64,000 nucleotides of DNA from Lentihominibacter butyricus. GTDB taxonomy: Bacteria; Bacillota; Clostridia; Peptostreptococcales; Anaerovoracaceae. Positions 1-9,111 of the stretch are shown here, in pieces; positions within the stretch are counted from its first letter, which is position 1, and every line of letters starts with the position of its first letter. The notes under the pieces are model-generated. The model was not told where the DNA came from and did no database searches. It saw only the letters and a program-made list of their open reading frames with translations. The translations under genes and the position numbers were made by a program. The stretch covers positions 1 to 64,000 of the forward strand of contig NZ_JAOQJP010000013.1 of assembly GCF_025567305.1 (NCBI RefSeq). Direction: 5' to 3'.

Positions 1-98
1 GAGGATACACCTGTTCCCATACCGAACACAGAAGTTAAGCTCCTTAGCGCTGATGATACTTGGCGGGAGACCGCCTGGGAAAGTAGGACGTTGCCGCT
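1..98 (+). rRNA. rrf: 5S ribosomal RNA, 3' part
   Basis: The first bases contain the universal 5S core (CCCATACCGAACACAGAAGT, then the GGCGGGAGACCGCCTGGGAAAGTAGGACG region). The 5' end lies outside the window, so this is partial. It is followed 6 bases later by a tRNA, a usual arrangement at the end of an rRNA operon in Firmicutes; the 16S and 23S genes should lie to the left. The 3' boundary is set by eye to within a few bases. Confidence 0.95.
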
Positions 99-104
99 TA
101 TTTT

Positions 105-179
105 GGTCCTATGGTCAAGCGGTCAAGACACCGCCCTTTCACGGCGGTAACCCGGGTTCGATTCCCGGTAGGATCACCA
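105..179 (+). tRNA. tRNA-Glu (anticodon TTC)
   Basis: The acceptor stem GGTCCTA pairs with TAGGATC (one G-T). The anticodon stem CCGCC/GGCGG encloses the loop CTTTCAC, giving anticodon TTC. The T arm contains GGTTCGATTCC and the CCA end is encoded. It lies immediately after the 5S gene and is probably co-transcribed with it. Confidence 0.95.
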
Positions 180-184
180 GACCG

Positions 185-221
185 AAACCTGTTTTTCTTA
201 ATTGAAAGACAGGTTTTTTAT
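185..221 (+). terminator. Rho-independent terminator of the 5S/tRNA-Glu transcript
   Basis: The stem AAACCTGTTTTTC pairs with GAAAGACAGGTTT (one wobble pair) around a short TTAATT loop and is followed by a T run. It sits 6 bases after tRNA-Glu. Confidence 0.85.
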
Positions 222-353
222 TATGTTGAAATTCCAGTGAAAGCGAGTGTTTTCAACGGGTTTCGGCGTTTACGCATGGAGTAAAATAATCAGAGAAAAG
301 CCTGCTCGGCAGGCCTGTAATATTGATGCTAAAAAATGGATATATGCCCGGAA

Positions 354-1810
354 ATGAGCGGAAATGCACTCGCAAACAAGGTGAGCTTTGGGAAAGCAGT
401 GTGAGCGATACCAACAGCACAACGAATTCGGAGAGCACGACCAGCACTTAGCGAGTCACGCTGCCGGGACACACCGGAGTAGTGCAGAGCATATTCCAGA
501 CGGATTATGTGGATACGATGCTGTATGACTGCCCTGTGGAAATATCGTACACTGTAACTATATTTTCATATAACGGATGCTATTACGATGACAATGCGAA
601 GACGACATACTTTACAAGCAAGGGATATTCACAGTCGGGATTCATGACGCAGTTCAAGAACGCGAATCAGAATCTCAGAGACAGGAAGAGCAGAGATGTA
701 GGCTATGACGAATCACACGGACTTACCAGAGGTATAAAGGTGAAGCATGGCTACGGCAGATCGACTTATACCTGGGATAATCCGTGGGTGAAGCATCTGG
801 ATTACAGTCAGATAAAGTCAGCTATGAATGAGATTGGCGTCAGCCCGGGATATGACGATGCGACCGGCAAGCTTTCCGATTACATAGCGATCTCTATAAC
901 GGGAGGAGAACTGAAGCGTACAGGCAAAGGCGCGCAGGGAAGCGTGGGAAAGATACTGCCGCTCTACACCTTGAACAAAGTGAAGCTGAACAATGCTTCG
1001 GACGGCGAAAAAGCATGTACGGCGAACGTCAAGTATTTTGTAAAGAAGGAGGCATATACGCTTTATTCCGAGGAGGCAGGGAAGACTGAATATGTAAAGC
1101 CGTCAGATGTGAAATCATCTCCGATCATACATATCACTGTGACAGAGGGAAGTACTTCAGATGCTGATACAGATGCTGATGCGGATTCGGGAACGGATGT
1201 AACAGCAGATCAGCCGGACAGCGATATTTCTCAGGAAGATGAAAATAACGCTATGTCACAGATCAGTGAATCTGATGAAAACGACTTTGTCAGCGCGCTC
1301 GACTGTGCGCCGGGACAGTGTTCGATAGCACAGGCGGTGCTTTTCGTCAAGAACAGCCTCGGAGCGGATGCTGATCTGAACGAACGCATATATACTGCGG
1401 CGCTGATGCAGCTGGCATCGGATAAGATCGACAGCGATTCAACAAAGGTCAAATACGAGGCGGATGCTATAGTATGGGGCATGAAGTCTGGCCTTTTTGA
1501 TGAAATGGATCGCGAGCTTCTGGCATCTCAGAGCGGGATAACAGAACTGGAATTTGCAGAGATCGCATACAAGGCGGCATTACTGTACGGCAAAGATACT
1601 GCATGCAGTGATGTTTCCGGCGAGTATTCAGGCTTTGAAGGGCTGGATGATTTTGAGAAGGCGGCGATGAACTGGGCGATCAGTCATGGCATACTCACAG
1701 ACGATGAAGAATCATCAAAAAGCATCCAGACAGACAGGATCCTGTCAGACAAGGAGTCAGCTGCATTTTTCAGCAATGGCGGGCCGTACAGCAAAGCAGC
1801 CGGAAAATAG
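354..1810 (+). pseudogene. Remnant of a surface/secreted protein gene; open frame 482-1810 (442 codons)
   Basis: The long open frame begins at a GTG (482) with GGAG only two bases upstream, which is a poor start. In the same frame, codons 401-448 read VSDTNSTTNSESTTST, a Ser/Thr-rich segment typical just after a signal peptide, and are ended by a TAG at 449. A shorter frame from an ATG at 354 reads MSGNALANKVSFGKAV and stops at 402. This looks like one gene interrupted by a frameshift and a nonsense codon. The product has an acidic Asp-rich linker (about residues 225-262, DADTDADADSG) and a C-terminal part weakly resembling S-layer-homology repeats (WGMKSGLF, NWAISHGILTDD). No catalytic motif is seen. 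The family is not recognised. It could still be translated as a truncated protein. Confidence 0.55.
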
Positions 1811-1859
1811 CCTGTTCAGTATATTTAATTAAGACAACAAAATAAAAGAGGTAATGCAG

Positions 1860-1898
1860 AGCGCATCTTTAGAAGATCATTTTAAAGGTGCGCTTTTC
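1860..1898 (+). terminator. Rho-independent terminator after the 482-1810 frame
   Basis: AGCGCATCTTTA pairs with TAAAGGTGCGCT (one G-T), followed by TTTTCT. It closes the upstream frame. Between here and the promoter at 2070 (about 170 bases) no gene is seen. Confidence 0.75.
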
Positions 1899-2069
1899 TA
1901 TCATGTAGGAAATATCACTTTCGATATTTTCGGAATATCAACAAAGTTTCATATTAAAATATGTGTCGAAGCCACTTTTGTTATTTATGCAAAGTGCACG
2001 TATCGGGTCTTGAACGCTTAGTTTCAGTGAAAGGGCTTAAGCAGTATCTGAGAAAAAATTTCAGTTAGC

Positions 2070-2113
2070 TTGACAAAACCATAAGCGCTAAATATAATAT
2101 AACGGTGTTATAT
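2070..2113 (+). promoter_or_regulatory. tetR promoter with overlapping inverted-repeat operator
   Basis: TTGACA (2070-2075) and TATAAT (2093-2098) are perfect consensus boxes 17 bases apart. A perfect inverted repeat ATATAAC-GGT-GTTATAT (2097-2113) overlaps the -10 and the start point. This is the usual layout for autorepression by a TetR-family protein, and the next gene encodes one. The link to that protein is inferred. Confidence 0.8.
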
Positions 2114-2243
2114 GATTGCGGAAAGCAGGCAGCTCACGGTGTATCCGACATATTTGCAAAAGGACAAATATGCCTGGAGAACGAGAGGCGATGTGTAAAA
2201 TCGTATAACTGCCGAGCTGCCGAAGTGCATGGGAGGTGACACT

Positions 2244-2861
2244 GTGGTAGAAAATGAAAAAACGACACTTGAACTCATACATGATGCTGCAAAGGCTGAA
2301 TTCATGGAAAAGGGCTTCAGGGAGGCATCGCTGAGGAACATAGCAAAGTCTGCAGGTGTGACGACCGGAGCGCTTTACGGATATTACGGAAGCAAAGAAG
2401 AACTGTTCAAATCACTCGTCAGCGAGGTCTACAGATTCATAGTGGACACATACACGGCAGCTCTTTACGAATTCGAAAGCCTGCCGATGGAAGAGCAGCC
2501 GGATAATATAGCGAAGGCATCCAGCAGATGCATGTATGAGATCCTGGATTACTCATACGATCACAGGGAAGAGTGTTATATGCTGCTGCAGTGTGCAGAG
2601 GGCACGAGGTATGCTTTCCTTATCGATGAAATGGCGGAGCTTGAGGTAGAAGCTACGCACAAGTATTACGCTGTACTGGAAAAGCTGGGCAAGCCGGCGC
2701 CGATGATTGACAGAAGGCTTGAGCATATCCTGGTCACAGGAATGATGAATGCGTATTTCGAAATAATAATACATGATACGCCTAAGGACTATGCCGAGCG
2801 TTATCTAAAGGAGCTGAATGATTTTTATACTGCAGGATGGCTGAAAATAATGGGTCAGTAG
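2244..2861 (+). CDS. TetR/AcrR-family transcriptional regulator
   Basis: A 205-residue protein with an N-terminal helix-turn-helix: TTLELIHDAAKAEFMEKGF, then the recognition helix in VTTGALYGYYGSKEELF, the classic TetR signature. The remainder is the helical ligand-binding and dimerisation domain. I start at GTG 2244 because GGAGGTGA (2232-2239) lies at good distance before it; an ATG at 2229 overlaps that ribosome site. It probably represses its own promoter through the palindrome at 2097-2113 and may control the ABC pair that follows 132 bases later. The inducer is unknown. Family certain, target inferred. Confidence 0.93.
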   Translation: MVENEKTTLELIHDAAKAEFMEKGFREASLRNIAKSAGVTTGALYGYYGSKEELFKSLVSEVYRFIVDTYTAALYEFESLPMEEQPDNIAKASSRCMYEILDYSYDHREECYMLLQCAEGTRYAFLIDEMAELEVEATHKYYAVLEKLGKPAPMIDRRLEHILVTGMMNAYFEIIIHDTPKDYAERYLKELNDFYTAGWLKIMGQ

Positions 2862-2876
2862 ACCCATAAATTTTTG
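2850..2876 (+). terminator. Terminator hairpin at the end of tetR
   Basis: ATGGGTC-AGTA-GACCCAT followed by AAATTTTT. The stop codon lies inside the hairpin. The T run merges with the -35 box of the next promoter. Confidence 0.6.
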
Positions 2877-2902
2877 CACGATAGTTAGTTATAGCTAATT
2901 AA
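2874..2902 (+). promoter_or_regulatory. Promoter and operator-like site of the ABC exporter pair
   Basis: TTGCAC (2874-2879) with a weak -10 (AATTAA, near 2897). Between them lies GTTAGTTATAGCTAAT (2884-2899), one mismatch from the GTTAG-N6-CTAAC palindrome found at the three promoters of the polyketide/peptide cluster at 46-50 kb. It may be bound by the same regulator. Confidence 0.5.
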
Positions 2903-2993
2903 AGAACGGCTGGCGATCGGCTGCGAGTTATCGGCGGAGAAGGATGCCGAATAACAACAGATCGACAGATCAGCAGGTAAGGGGGTTTTATTT

Positions 2994-4763
2994 TTGAAAA
3001 AGCAATCAAATCTTAACAAGCTTCTCGAATATGCGGGGAGCCACAGGATACTGACGTATCTTTCATGGGTGCTTTCTGCGGCAAGTGCTTTTATCGCGCT
3101 GCTGCCGTTCTGGTATGTGTGGAGGATACTGAAAGAAGTGATCGAGGTCGCACCACATTTCGAAGATGCAGTGCATATAACTCATTACGGGTGGATGGCG
3201 GTACTGTTTGCAGTGATTTCAGTGCTGGTATACATTGGCGGGCTTATGTGCTCGCATCTTGCGGCATTTCGTATCGCGACCAATATGAGGATAGCGATGA
3301 CAAAGCATATCGCGACGCTGCCACTTGGGAAAATAGAGCAGTTCGGCAGCGGCAGGCTGCGAAGGACGATTTCAGAGACTTCAGGAGCGGCAGAAGCATA
3401 TCTGGCTCATCAGCTGCCGGATAAATACAGAGCTATAGCGACGACAGTCGGTCTGCTGGCACTGCTTGCGGTGTTTGACTGGAGACTGGGCCTTATCAGC
3501 CTGGTGCCTGTAGTGCTTGGATTTGCATGCATGACGAAGATGACAGGCAAGAGCATGCAGGAAAAAATGACAGAGTATCAGAATGCGCTCGCAGATATGT
3601 CAAATGAGGCAGTCGAATACGTGCGAGGCATACCGGTAGTGAAGACATTCGGACAGACTGTGTTTTCCTTCAAGAAATTCAAGGCTACGATAGACGATTA
3701 TGAAAAGTGGACGATAGCGTACACGAAAGAGATGAGAGGACCGATGACTCTTTACACGCTGGCTATCAACAGCGTGTTCATCTTCCTGATCGCAGGCGGA
3801 TACTGGCTTTCGCATGGCGGCATGACGAATGAGTTCCTGCTCAGCATGCTTTTTTACATAATAATAACGCCGGTGATCTCGCTGACGCTGACCAAGATGA
3901 TGTTCATGAGTGAGAACGGCATGATCGTGGCAGATGCGATCGCGAGGATCGACAGCGTGCTGGAGTCGCCTTCGCTCAGTCAGGCTGACAAGACAAAGCA
4001 CCCTGCAGACAATTCTGTCGTGCTCGAACACGTTACTTTCAGCTATGATGGTACGAAAAATGCGCTGACTGACATTTCTCTGAAGATCGGAGACGGGCAG
4101 ACTGTGGCATTCGTAGGTCCTTCGGGCGGCGGCAAGTCGACGCTGGCAAGCATGATCGCGAGATTTTTCGATCCTCAGAGCGGTGTCGTCCGTATCGGAG
4201 GCGTAGATGCGAAGGAAATCGACAAGGCTGAGCTGATGGATACGGTTTCCTTCGTATTCCAGAACAGTCACCTTGCCAAGGCGAGCATCCTGGACAATGT
4301 GAGGATGGGAAAACCTGAGGCTTCGGAGGAGGAAGTGATCAAGGCGCTCGAAGATGCGCAGTGTATGGATATAATAGAAAAATTCCCGGATGGCGTGAAT
4401 ACTGTGATCGGATCACAAGGTGTATATCTGTCAGGCGGCGAGACGCAGAGGATAGCCATCGCGCGTGCTTTCCTGAAGGATTCCCCTGTGATCATACTGG
4501 ATGAGGCGACTGCATTTGCGGACCCTGACAATGAGGTCAGGGTGCAGACTGCGCTGAGCAGACTGGCAGAGGGCAGGACGGTCATCATGATAGCGCATCG
4601 TCTGTCTACTGTAACGAATGCGGACCGCATATTCGTGCTCAGGGACGGCAGGATCGAGGAAAGCGGCAGCTTTGAAGAACTCAAGGCCGCAGACGGACTG
4701 TTCAGCACGATGTGGGATGACTACAGGAGTTCGGTACAGTGGAAAGTTGCAAAGGAGGTGTAG
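2994..4763 (+). CDS. ABC exporter half-transporter, permease fused to ATPase (first subunit)
   Basis: A 589-residue protein. Residues 1-320 form the six-helix type IV exporter membrane domain and about 340-580 the nucleotide-binding domain. Visible motifs: Walker A GPSGGGKST, signature LSGGETQRIAIARA, Walker B VIILDEATAFAD and the H-loop AHRLST. The D-loop reads AFAD instead of the common SSLD; I associate this form with siderophore-type and related pairs, from memory only. The TTG start at 2994 is set by AAGGGGG upstream. It is followed four bases later by a second half-transporter, so the two probably form a heterodimer. Flanking TetR and MarR genes suggest an inducible small-molecule pump. 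The substrate is not visible. Confidence 0.92.
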   Translation: MKKQSNLNKLLEYAGSHRILTYLSWVLSAASAFIALLPFWYVWRILKEVIEVAPHFEDAVHITHYGWMAVLFAVISVLVYIGGLMCSHLAAFRIATNMRIAMTKHIATLPLGKIEQFGSGRLRRTISETSGAAEAYLAHQLPDKYRAIATTVGLLALLAVFDWRLGLISLVPVVLGFACMTKMTGKSMQEKMTEYQNALADMSNEAVEYVRGIPVVKTFGQTVFSFKKFKATIDDYEKWTIAYTKEMRGPMTLYTLAINSVFIFLIAGGYWLSHGGMTNEFLLSMLFYIIITPVISLTLTKMMFMSENGMIVADAIARIDSVLESPSLSQADKTKHPADNSVVLEHVTFSYDGTKNALTDISLKIGDGQTVAFVGPSGGGKSTLASMIARFFDPQSGVVRIGGVDAKEIDKAELMDTVSFVFQNSHLAKASILDNVRMGKPEASEEEVIKALEDAQCMDIIEKFPDGVNTVIGSQGVYLSGGETQRIAIARAFLKDSPVIILDEATAFADPDNEVRVQTALSRLAEGRTVIMIAHRLSTVTNADRIFVLRDGRIEESGSFEELKAADGLFSTMWDDYRSSVQWKVAKEV

Positions 4764-4767
4764 CTCT

Positions 4768-6501
4768 GTGATAGAGAAACTGCAAAGACGATTCGCACTT
4801 TCCAGAGGAGGTGCGATCGATACGATAAAGGGCAGCATATTCTGTGCGCTGCAGAATATTTCTTTCATGTTCCCTGTGGGGCTGCTTTATTTCATGGTAA
4901 AGGATATGATGGAGGGCGGTCTGGAAAACGGGCGCATACCGTTCTATGCAGCAGGGTGCGTCATCTGTATCGCGCTGATACTGATCTTCACGCGGCTGCA
5001 GTACGACGGGACGTTCCTGGTGACTTATGTCGAGACGGGGATAAGAAGAGTGAGTTTGGCAGAAAAGCTCAGACGCATACCGCTGTCGTTTTTCGGCAAG
5101 AAAGACCTGGCCGACCTGACATCGGCTATAATGAACGACTGTGCCGTGCTGGAAACCAGCCAGTCGCATCACGTGCCGCCGCTCATCGGTTCGATAATAT
5201 CGACGACACTGATCGCGATATCGATACTGTTCTTTGACTGGAGGATGGGTATCGCAGCTGTATGGGTGCTCCCTGTGGCATTTGCCGTTGTAGCGCTGGC
5301 ATCAAAAGTACAGCATAATCTTTCGAGAAAATCGATGCAGGCTAAGATAACCTGCGAAGACGGCATACAGGAATGTATGGAGATGATGAGTGACCTGCGT
5401 GCAAACAATGCGGAAGAAAGATATCTCAGCGGACTGGAAAAGAAAATAAGAAATGTGGAATCAAGACTGATAATATCGGAGCTCGGGACTTCCGTTTTCG
5501 TGGTTTCGGCAGGGCTGATACTGCGCCTTGGGATCGCGACTACAGCGCTTGCCGGTTCGTATCTGCTGATAAAAGGTGAGATCGATGTACTGACTATGTT
5601 CATGTTCCTGCTCGTCGTGTCGAGACTGTATGATCCGCTCGAGGGAGCGCTGCAGAACCTTGCGGCGATAATAGGAACGAACAGCAACATAGAGCGCATG
5701 AACGAGATACTTGACTGCGATGTGCAGACAGGTTCAGAGCCGCTGGATAATGACGGATGCGATATAGTCTTCGATCACGTTGGATTCGCATATGAAGACG
5801 GTGAGACTGTCCTTGATGATGTGTCTTTCACTGCAAAACAGGGGCAGGTGACTGCGCTCGTCGGTCCTTCGGGAGGCGGCAAGACTACAGTTTCGAGACT
5901 TGCGGCCAGATTCTGGGATATAGACAGAGGCAGGATAACCGTCGGCGGCATGGATATATCGGTAATAGATCCGGAAAAGCTGATGTCGCTTTATTCGATA
6001 GTGTTCCAGGATGTAACGCTGTTTGACAATACGATCATGGAAAATATAAGGCTTGGCAGAGCCGATGCGACAGATGAAGAGGTCATCGCTGCGGCCAGAA
6101 TGGCAAATGTCGAGGAGTTTGCAGAAAAGCTTCCGGACAAGTGGAACACGAATATCGGCGAAAACGGCTGCGAACTTTCCGGGGGAGAACGCCAGAGGAT
6201 ATCGATCGCCAGAGCTTTCCTTAAGGATGCACCGATCATACTTCTCGATGAGGCAACTGCCAGCCTGGACGTGGAAAACGAAACTGCGATACAGACTGCG
6301 CTTTCCAGACTGATAAGGGACAAGACTGTTCTCATCATCGCACATCGTATGAGAACGGTTTCCGGCGCAGACAAGATCGTCGTGCTCAAAGACGGTAATG
6401 TCGCTGAGCAGGGCACGCCTTCAGATCTGATGGAGCAGGGAGGCATATATTCACACATGGTGAAACTCCAGACCGAGAGCCAGAACTGGACTCTGGAATA
6501 A
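4768..6501 (+). CDS. ABC exporter half-transporter, permease fused to ATPase (second subunit)
   Basis: A 577-residue protein with an N-terminal exporter membrane domain and a C-terminal ATPase: Walker A GPSGGGKTT, signature LSGGERQRISIARAF, Walker B IILLDEATASLD, H-loop AHRMRT. The GTG start at 4768 follows AAAGGAGG at good spacing, four bases after the stop of the first subunit; the longer upstream frame only overlaps that gene. The canonical D-loop here, next to the variant one in the partner, fits an asymmetric heterodimer. Direction and substrate are unproven. Confidence 0.92.
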   Translation: MIEKLQRRFALSRGGAIDTIKGSIFCALQNISFMFPVGLLYFMVKDMMEGGLENGRIPFYAAGCVICIALILIFTRLQYDGTFLVTYVETGIRRVSLAEKLRRIPLSFFGKKDLADLTSAIMNDCAVLETSQSHHVPPLIGSIISTTLIAISILFFDWRMGIAAVWVLPVAFAVVALASKVQHNLSRKSMQAKITCEDGIQECMEMMSDLRANNAEERYLSGLEKKIRNVESRLIISELGTSVFVVSAGLILRLGIATTALAGSYLLIKGEIDVLTMFMFLLVVSRLYDPLEGALQNLAAIIGTNSNIERMNEILDCDVQTGSEPLDNDGCDIVFDHVGFAYEDGETVLDDVSFTAKQGQVTALVGPSGGGKTTVSRLAARFWDIDRGRITVGGMDISVIDPEKLMSLYSIVFQDVTLFDNTIMENIRLGRADATDEEVIAAARMANVEEFAEKLPDKWNTNIGENGCELSGGERQRISIARAFLKDAPIILLDEATASLDVENETAIQTALSRLIRDKTVLIIAHRMRTVSGADKIVVLKDGNVAEQGTPSDLMEQGGIYSHMVKLQTESQNWTLE

Positions 6502-6620
6502 ACACGCAGAAGAGGCACCTTTAAAGCGGGGCGAATCGGATCATGTCATGCACCGTCGGTGCTGGCGATATGCAGGCAGGCCGTAAGTGTTGGATGCAGC
6601 AGGTATCCGGATTTTCGGGA

Positions 6621-6649
6621 TTGACATTTAGAAGACTAACTACTATACT
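6621..6649 (+). promoter_or_regulatory. marR promoter with MarR/SlyA-like operator
   Basis: TTGACA (6621-6626) and TATACT (6644-6649), 17 bases apart. The spacer contains TTAGAAGACTAA (6628-6639), a TTAG-N4-CTAA palindrome close to the SlyA consensus TTAGCAAGCTAA as I recall it. Autoregulation by the MarR protein encoded just downstream is the simple reading. Confidence 0.7.
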
Positions 6650-6717
6650 GGAAGACAAGGCTTTGGTCGTATGAGGGCAATCATGCTCTCCGGTGCACCT
6701 GATGGGAGGATAAACCT

Positions 6718-7170
6718 ATGTCATATCACAAGCTGATGATGGAAAATCACACGTTGTTTTCGAAGATGGTATTTGAGAGGCTTTCGGGGCAGGAGCTTTC
6801 TGCCGGGCAGCCTAAGGTGCTGGAATATCTGATAGAGCATGACGGAGTCGCGCAGAAGGATATAGCTGAAGCGTGCATCATAGAGCCGGCGACGGCAACG
6901 AGTCTGCTTGCCAGGATGGAGAAGACCGGGCTGATCGACAGGCGCAGCAGGGAGGATGACAAGCGGTATATCCTCGTATATCTGACTGAAAAGGGCAGAG
7001 CGCGTGCCGAAGCTTCGGTCAATGTGCTCAGTGATGTCGAAGAACATGTATTTGAAGGATTCTCCGATGCAGAGCGTGAGGCTTTCATCTCTTATCTCGA
7101 GCGAGTGAACGGTAACTTGAGAAAGGGCAGGGCAGTGCGAGGGCCGGAAAAGCAGGAAATGAAAAAATGA
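6718..7170 (+). CDS. MarR-family transcriptional regulator
   Basis: A 150-residue winged-helix protein of typical MarR length. The DNA-binding core is visible: LEYLIEHDGVAQKDIAEAC, then IEPATATSLLARMEKTGLI (recognition helix) and the wing DRRSREDDKRYILVYLTEKG. ATG 6718 is preceded by GGGAGGA at good spacing. It lies downstream of the ABC pair with its own promoter and a likely self-operator. MarR proteins usually sense phenolic or oxidising ligands and repress efflux genes. It is also a candidate for binding the GTTAG-N6-CTAAC sites elsewhere in the window, which is speculative. Confidence 0.93.
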   Translation: MSYHKLMMENHTLFSKMVFERLSGQELSAGQPKVLEYLIEHDGVAQKDIAEACIIEPATATSLLARMEKTGLIDRRSREDDKRYILVYLTEKGRARAEASVNVLSDVEEHVFEGFSDAEREAFISYLERVNGNLRKGRAVRGPEKQEMKK

Positions 7171-7188
7171 TCAGGCAGAAATAACATA

Positions 7189-7251
7189 AAACAGAAACGG
7201 CTCATGGAGAGCACATCAGATGTGGTGTCTCTCGTGAGCCGTTTTCTGTTT
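7189..7251. terminator. Bidirectional terminator between convergent marR and alcohol dehydrogenase genes
   Basis: AAACAGAAACGGCTCA pairs with TGAGCCGTTTTCTGTTT over 16 bp (one bulge), with a further inner stem (GAGAGCACAT/ATGTGGTGTCTC). A/T-rich flanks on both sides let it serve both strands. Confidence 0.85.
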
Positions 7252-7311
7252 GCATGACGGCTAAGGCAGTTAGCTGTCCGGTGCAGTCATTGATGTTTGT
7301 TTTGCGCTGTG

Positions 7312-8466
7312 TTATTTCCATGCGTTTTTATAAATAGTGCTGATGTCTTCTTTCGAAAGCGGCATGCGAGTGTTGGCGGGACTGCCGCTTTCGATCGCGT
7401 CAGAAGACATTTTTTCTATCGAAGAAAAATATCTGTCTTCATCTATGCCGTATTCCCTGAAGGACGGAACGCTGCAGACTTTGCATATCTCGGATACTGC
7501 ATCGATGAATGATGATGCAGCATGAATGTCGTCTGTGGTGCTGCCAGCGACGCCTATCGCACGGGCGAGTCCGGCGAATCTGTCGTACGCGCCGCTCACC
7601 ACGTATTTCATGCACTCATCCAGCAGCATCGCGTTCGAGATGCCGTGAGGAACGTGGAAAATCGCACCTATCGGGCGGCTCATACCGTGAACGACTGTCA
7701 CTGAAGAATTGCAGAAGCTGATGCCTGCCTCGTATGCGGCCATAGCCATCTGAGTGCGAGCGTTTTTATCAGTGCCATCTGCGACCGCTGCTGGCAGGAA
7801 ACTGAATATCCTTTTGACCGCGGAAAGCGCGAAGATGTCGCTTTCCGGGAATGCCCTTGCGGATGTATACGCTTCGATGGCATGGGTAAGCGCATCTAGC
7901 CCTGTGGCAACTGTGACGCTTTCGGGGGCATTCATGCTGTAAATCGGGTCGACGACTGCGATGTCCGGCATCAGGAGTCTGTTTTTGATCAGCATTTTGA
8001 CGTCGTTTGCCGTGTCGGTTATGATCGTGACGTCTGTCGCTTCTGAGCCTGTGCCGGATGTGGTCGGTATAGCGACGACCGGCGGCAGTGAAGCGTGGAT
8101 CGGCTTGCCGCAGCAGTCGGAGATAGAGCCGGGGTTTGAGGCCAGGATCCCGATCGCTTTGGCGGCGTCGAGCTGGCTGCCTCCACCGAAGCCTATGATG
8201 AAGTCTGCACCGCATTCGCGGTAAAGCGCTGTGCCGTTTTCCACCATGATGTCGGTAGGCTCGCCTGTAATGCCTGAAAATACGGTCGATGAGACTCCGC
8301 TTTCCTGAAGTCTTGCGGTCAGCATTTCGAGGTGACCGGCTTTTTTCATGGAATTTCCGGAAACTATCAGCGCGTGCTTTCCGAGTGCGCTGATGTCAGC
8401 CAGCGCATCAGCCAGCGCGTTTTCTCCTATGTATGTCGTTCCCGGTATAGTAAGTCTGTGTGCCAT
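7312..8466 (-). CDS. Iron-containing (group III) alcohol dehydrogenase
   Basis: A 384-residue protein of the Fe-ADH family, which interconverts alcohols and aldehydes or ketones with NAD(P). Visible: the nucleotide-binding GFGGGSQLDAAKA, PTTSGTGSEAT, and the metal-ligand segments GLDALTHAIEAY and IGAIFHVPHGISNAML (Asp and three His). Full length for the family. The ATG is preceded by GAGGAG. It is monocistronic, convergent with marR and divergent from the macrodomain gene. The substrate cannot be told; butanol or 1,3-propanediol-type dehydrogenases are relatives. Confidence 0.92.
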   Translation of the reverse strand: MAHRLTIPGTTYIGENALADALADISALGKHALIVSGNSMKKAGHLEMLTARLQESGVSSTVFSGITGEPTDIMVENGTALYRECGADFIIGFGGGSQLDAAKAIGILASNPGSISDCCGKPIHASLPPVVAIPTTSGTGSEATDVTIITDTANDVKMLIKNRLLMPDIAVVDPIYSMNAPESVTVATGLDALTHAIEAYTSARAFPESDIFALSAVKRIFSFLPAAVADGTDKNARTQMAMAAYEAGISFCNSSVTVVHGMSRPIGAIFHVPHGISNAMLLDECMKYVVSGAYDRFAGLARAIGVAGSTTDDIHAASSFIDAVSEICKVCSVPSFREYGIDEDRYFSSIEKMSSDAIESGSPANTRMPLSKEDISTIYKNAWK

Positions 8467-8500
8467 GTTCTCCTCACTTTCGGATTTATTTATGTAAAAA

Positions 8501-8530
8501 TTGCGGGTTACGGTTTGTTTATATTATAAT
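8501..8530 (+). promoter_or_regulatory. Promoter of the macrodomain/hydrolase operon
   Basis: TTGCGG (8501-8506) and TATAAT (8525-8530) with an 18-base spacer, 64 bases upstream of the macrodomain start codon. Confidence 0.55.
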
Positions 8531-8593
8531 GTAAAAAAGCGATATTAAAAAGCGAGATCGCAAAAAGTTCATATGTTTAGACAGGAGGTCGCT

Positions 8594-9109
8594 ATGATAA
8601 AAGCGGTAAGAGGAGATATAACGAAGATAAATGACGTGGATGCTATCGTGAATGCTGCAAATCGCACGCTGCTTGGAGGCGGAGGCGTGGATGGAGCGAT
8701 CCACAGAGCAGCGGGCAGGAAGCTGCTTGAAGAGTGCAGGACTCTCAACGGATGTGATACCGGTGATGCAAAGCTGACCGGCGCTTATGATCTGCCATGC
8801 AGTCATGTGATCCATACTGTCGGACCGGTATGGCACGGTGGGGATCATGGCGAAGCTGAGCTCCTGGCTTCATGCTATCGCAGGAGTCTGCAGGTCGCTG
8901 CAGAACACGGGATCAGGCGCATCGCATTCCCGTCGATATCTACAGGCGTGTATCATTATCCTGTAAAGGAAGCGGCGAAGATCGCTGTAGGTACGGTGGC
9001 TGAATTCCTTGAGGAGCATCCGGATGCATTTGATGTTGTGGAATGGGTCCTGTTCGATGACAACACCATGCAGGTGTATGAGCAGGCGATAGCAGCAGCG
9101 GGTGCATAG
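8594..9109 (+). CDS. Macrodomain protein, O-acetyl-ADP-ribose deacetylase type
   Basis: A 171-residue single macrodomain of the MacroD/YmdB class. These hydrolyse O-acetyl-ADP-ribose and remove mono-ADP-ribose from proteins. Visible: MIKAVRGDITKI, VDAIVNAANRTLLGGGGVDGAIHRAAG (Asn and the Gly-rich ribose loop), and FPSISTGVYHYP (diphosphate loop). ATG 8594 is chosen because AGGAGGTC directly precedes it; an in-frame ATG at 8573 lies before that site. The hydrolase gene starts two bases after the stop, so they form an operon. Confidence 0.93.
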   Translation: MIKAVRGDITKINDVDAIVNAANRTLLGGGGVDGAIHRAAGRKLLEECRTLNGCDTGDAKLTGAYDLPCSHVIHTVGPVWHGGDHGEAELLASCYRRSLQVAAEHGIRRIAFPSISTGVYHYPVKEAAKIAVGTVAEFLEEHPDAFDVVEWVLFDDNTMQVYEQAIAAAGA

Positions 9110-9111
9110 CA

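Noticed and set aside
300..314. GCCTGC-TCG-GCAGGC hairpin as a terminator
   Set aside because: No T run follows and no transcript is expected to end there; the real terminator is at 185-221.
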